A stretch of DNA of 7,899 bases, from contig VGJG01000064.1 of the NCBI GenBank assembly GCA_016867615.1, forward strand, positions 1 through 7,899. The letters run 5' to 3'. Both the position numbers and the translations under genes were made by a program. The notes beneath the pieces were generated by a model, which had not been told where the DNA came from, searched no databases, and saw only the letters and a program-made list of their open reading frames with translations. Positions 6,604 to 7,899 of this stretch are shown piece after piece. Source of the stretch: Candidatus Aminicenantota bacterium. GTDB taxonomy: Bacteria; Acidobacteriota; Aminicenantia; Aminicenantales; JAFGAV01. Numbering within the stretch: the stretch's first letter is position 1; each line of letters opens with the position of its first letter.

Positions 6604-7008
6604 ATGATCGGAGGCATCATCGTTTCGCACGGCAAGCTCGGGGAAGAGCTGCTGAACGCCCTGACCATCATCTTGGGCGAGGCGCCCAACATCGAGGCCA
6701 TCTCCCTGGGCTGGTACGACGACGTCGAGGAATCCAAGAAGAAGATCAGCAACAGCCTGAAGCGGGTGAACCAGAAAAACGGCGTGCTCATCTTCACCGA
6801 CATGTTCGGCGGCACGCCCTCCAACCTGAGCTACAGCTTCCTCCGGGACGGCGAGGTGGAGATCATCACCGGGGTCAACCTGCCCATGCTCATCAAGTTC
6901 GTCTCCCTGCAGAGAAGCAACAGCTTGAAAGAAGTGGCCCGCAAGGTCGTGGAGCAGGGCAAGAGGAACATCCATCTGGCCAGCGCCCTGCTCAACGCCA
7001 AACGTTGA
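6604..7008 (+). CDS. PTS mannose-family EIIA protein (regulatory)
   Basis: This is a cytoplasmic phosphoacceptor that takes phosphate from HPr. The 134 residues form a single EIIA-Man domain: MIGGIIVSHGKLGEELL, with the phosphorylated His9, and FTDMFGGTPSN at 64-74 with the conserved Asp66, followed by EIITGVNLPMLIKF (about 83-96). In sugar-transporting systems this domain is joined to or next to EIIB, EIIC and EIID. None is present here, and the protein lies between rapZ and the HPr gene, so a regulatory role is likelier than sugar uptake. GGAGA at 6590-6594 gives a 9-base spacing to the ATG, and the 24-base gap before it is the largest in the window. The partner it regulates cannot be told from the sequence. 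A dihydroxyacetone kinase DhaM-type domain is a distant alternative, but no dhaK/dhaL lies in this window. Confidence 0.92.
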   Translation: MIGGIIVSHGKLGEELLNALTIILGEAPNIEAISLGWYDDVEESKKKISNSLKRVNQKNGVLIFTDMFGGTPSNLSYSFLRDGEVEIITGVNLPMLIKFVSLQRSNSLKEVARKVVEQGKRNIHLASALLNAKR

Positions 7009-7027
7009 GGGAGCGGACGGGCGGGAT

Positions 7028-7297
7028 ATGGTTCGGAAAAAAATGGTCATCGGCAACAAGCTGGGGCTTCACGCCCGGGCCGCGGTCAAGTTCGTCAACC
7101 TGGCCAATCGCTACAACTCCCGGGTCCGGATCGTCAAGGACGGCTCCGAGATCGACGGCAAGAGCATTCTGGGCATCCTCACCCTGGCCGCCACCCGGGG
7201 TTCGTCCGTCACCCTCAAGGTCGCCGGCCGGGACGAGAGACAGGCGCTCGAAGCGCTGGCCAACCTGATCAGGAACAAATTCGAGGAAACGGAATAA
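7028..7297 (+). CDS. ptsH: HPr phosphocarrier protein
   Basis: HPr carries phosphate from EI to EIIA proteins. The 89-residue protein has both regulatory sites in classical numbering: His15 in LGLHARAA (12-19) with Arg17 beside it, and Ser46 in DGKSILGILTLAA (43-55). Ser46 is the target of HprK in other bacteria, and its presence next to an hprK gene supports a working Ser-phosphorylation branch. The agreement of both positions with the standard numbering supports the ATG at 7028 over the ATG at 7043. GAGGGAG at 7007-7013, overlapping the end of the EIIA gene, is 14 bases away, so the ribosome site is not ideal. NPr-type paralogues, found after rapZ in E. coli, usually do not carry a Ser46 target, so this reads as a true HPr. 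Its role may still be purely regulatory because no permease is nearby. Confidence 0.95.
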   Translation: MVRKKMVIGNKLGLHARAAVKFVNLANRYNSRVRIVKDGSEIDGKSILGILTLAATRGSSVTLKVAGRDERQALEALANLIRNKFEETE

Positions 7298-7300
7298 GGC

Positions 7301-7899
7301 ATGGAGACCATCCGGCTGAGGGGTGTTCCCGCGGCGCCGGGCATCGCCGTCGGCGAGGCGCAGGTCAGCGCCCGGCCGGCCTTTTCCTCCCGCCGGGAGA
7401 CCATACCCGCCGGCCGGGTGCGGGCCGAGAAGGCCAGGCTCGCGCGGGCCATCAACCAGACCCGGCGGCAGCTGATCCGGCTGCGGTCCAAGGTCCGGAA
7501 GCAGTCCGGCGAAGAGCATGCCGTCATCTTCGACGCCCATCTTCTCATCCTTCGGGACAGGTCGCTCCTGGCCAGTCTGGACAAGATCATCTCCAAGGAG
7601 CGGGTCAAGGCCGAGTGGGCTCTCACCCAGGTCAACGCCGGCTACCGCCGCATCTTCGAGTCCCTGAACGACGAGTATTTCCGCCAGCGCCACTTGGACA
7701 TCTCCGACGTCCTGGCCAGGGCCTACAAAAACCTCGGCCGGAAGAGGACGCCGCGGGACGCCTCGAAGAAACCGAGGATCCTCGTCTCCCACGACCTTCT
7801 CCCCTCCGAGGCGGCCGTACTCCTGGGCCGGGGGAACACCCTGGCCGTGGTCCTGGACGTGGGCGGAGCGACGTCCCACACCGCCATCCTGGCCCGGTC
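7301..7899 (+). CDS. ptsI: PTS enzyme I, phosphoenolpyruvate-protein phosphotransferase (5' part)
   Basis: EI autophosphorylates with PEP and hands the phosphate to HPr. The frame is open from ATG 7301 to the right edge: 199 complete codons plus two bases, about a third of the usual 570-590 residues. The start is typical (RLRGVPAAPGIAVGEAQV, residues 5-22). An Arg/Lys-rich helical region, about 35-145, corresponds to the HPr-binding subdomain (EEHAVIFDAHLLILRD at 71-86). The phosphorylation site motif GGATSHTAILAR is at 188-199, with the active His193 (His189 in E. coli). The PEP-binding C-terminal domain lies beyond the window. There is no GAF domain in front, so this is classical EI rather than EI-Ntr (PtsP). 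It starts 3 bases after the HPr stop, the usual ptsH-ptsI arrangement. Confidence 0.95.
   Translation, partial: METIRLRGVPAAPGIAVGEAQVSARPAFSSRRETIPAGRVRAEKARLARAINQTRRQLIRLRSKVRKQSGEEHAVIFDAHLLILRDRSLLASLDKIISKERVKAEWALTQVNAGYRRIFESLNDEYFRQRHLDISDVLARAYKNLGRKRTPRDASKKPRILVSHDLLPSEAAVLLGRGNTLAVVLDVGGATSHTAILAR

Overview
The window is one unbroken, co-directional (+ strand) gene cluster from a high-GC (about two-thirds G+C by eye), Gram-negative, LPS-making bacterium. Nine genes are supported: an LptC/LptA-like bridge protein, lptB, rpoN, long-form hpf, ptsN, a short hprK, rapZ, a mannose-family EIIA, an HPr gene, and the 5' part of ptsI, which runs off the right edge; counted singly that is nine complete genes plus one partial. 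The largest gap between genes is 24 bases and several genes overlap, so there is no intergenic stretch that could hide another gene. I see no mobile element, CRISPR array, tRNA, rRNA or convincing terminator.

Organism: E. coli has the order lptC-lptA-lptB-rpoN-hpf-ptsN-rapZ-npr. This window keeps that skeleton but inserts hprK, a mannose-type EIIA and a classical HPr/EI pair. That mixture is familiar from Deltaproteobacteria-like and other deep-branching Gram-negative lineages (Acidobacteriota or Aminicenantes-like are also possible). I cannot name the phylum from sequence alone.

Layout: positions 35-2662 are the LPS-export block. A 632-residue, single-TM, beta-rich protein appears to combine LptC and LptA functions and is followed by its ATPase LptB. 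Positions 2670-4675 hold sigma-54 and the ribosome hibernation factor. Positions 4697-7899 hold a regulatory phosphotransferase block: EIIA-Ntr, HPr kinase, RapZ, EIIA-Man, HPr and EI.

How they work together (inference): EI would take phosphate from PEP and pass it to HPr His15, which can serve the two EIIA proteins (His67 in PtsN, His9 in EIIA-Man). HprK would add a second, ATP-dependent mark on HPr Ser46. No EIIB or EIIC sugar permease is present, so within this window the chain looks regulatory rather than a sugar importer. RapZ links to amino-sugar (UDP-GlcNAc) supply in enterobacteria, which would fit with the LPS-export genes upstream. The most unusual points are the fused or extended LptC/LptA bridge and the HPr kinase, which has lost its whole N-terminal domain and carries Ser where the family's conserved His before the P-loop is expected. 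No wholly new system was found; the cluster is a variant of a known one.
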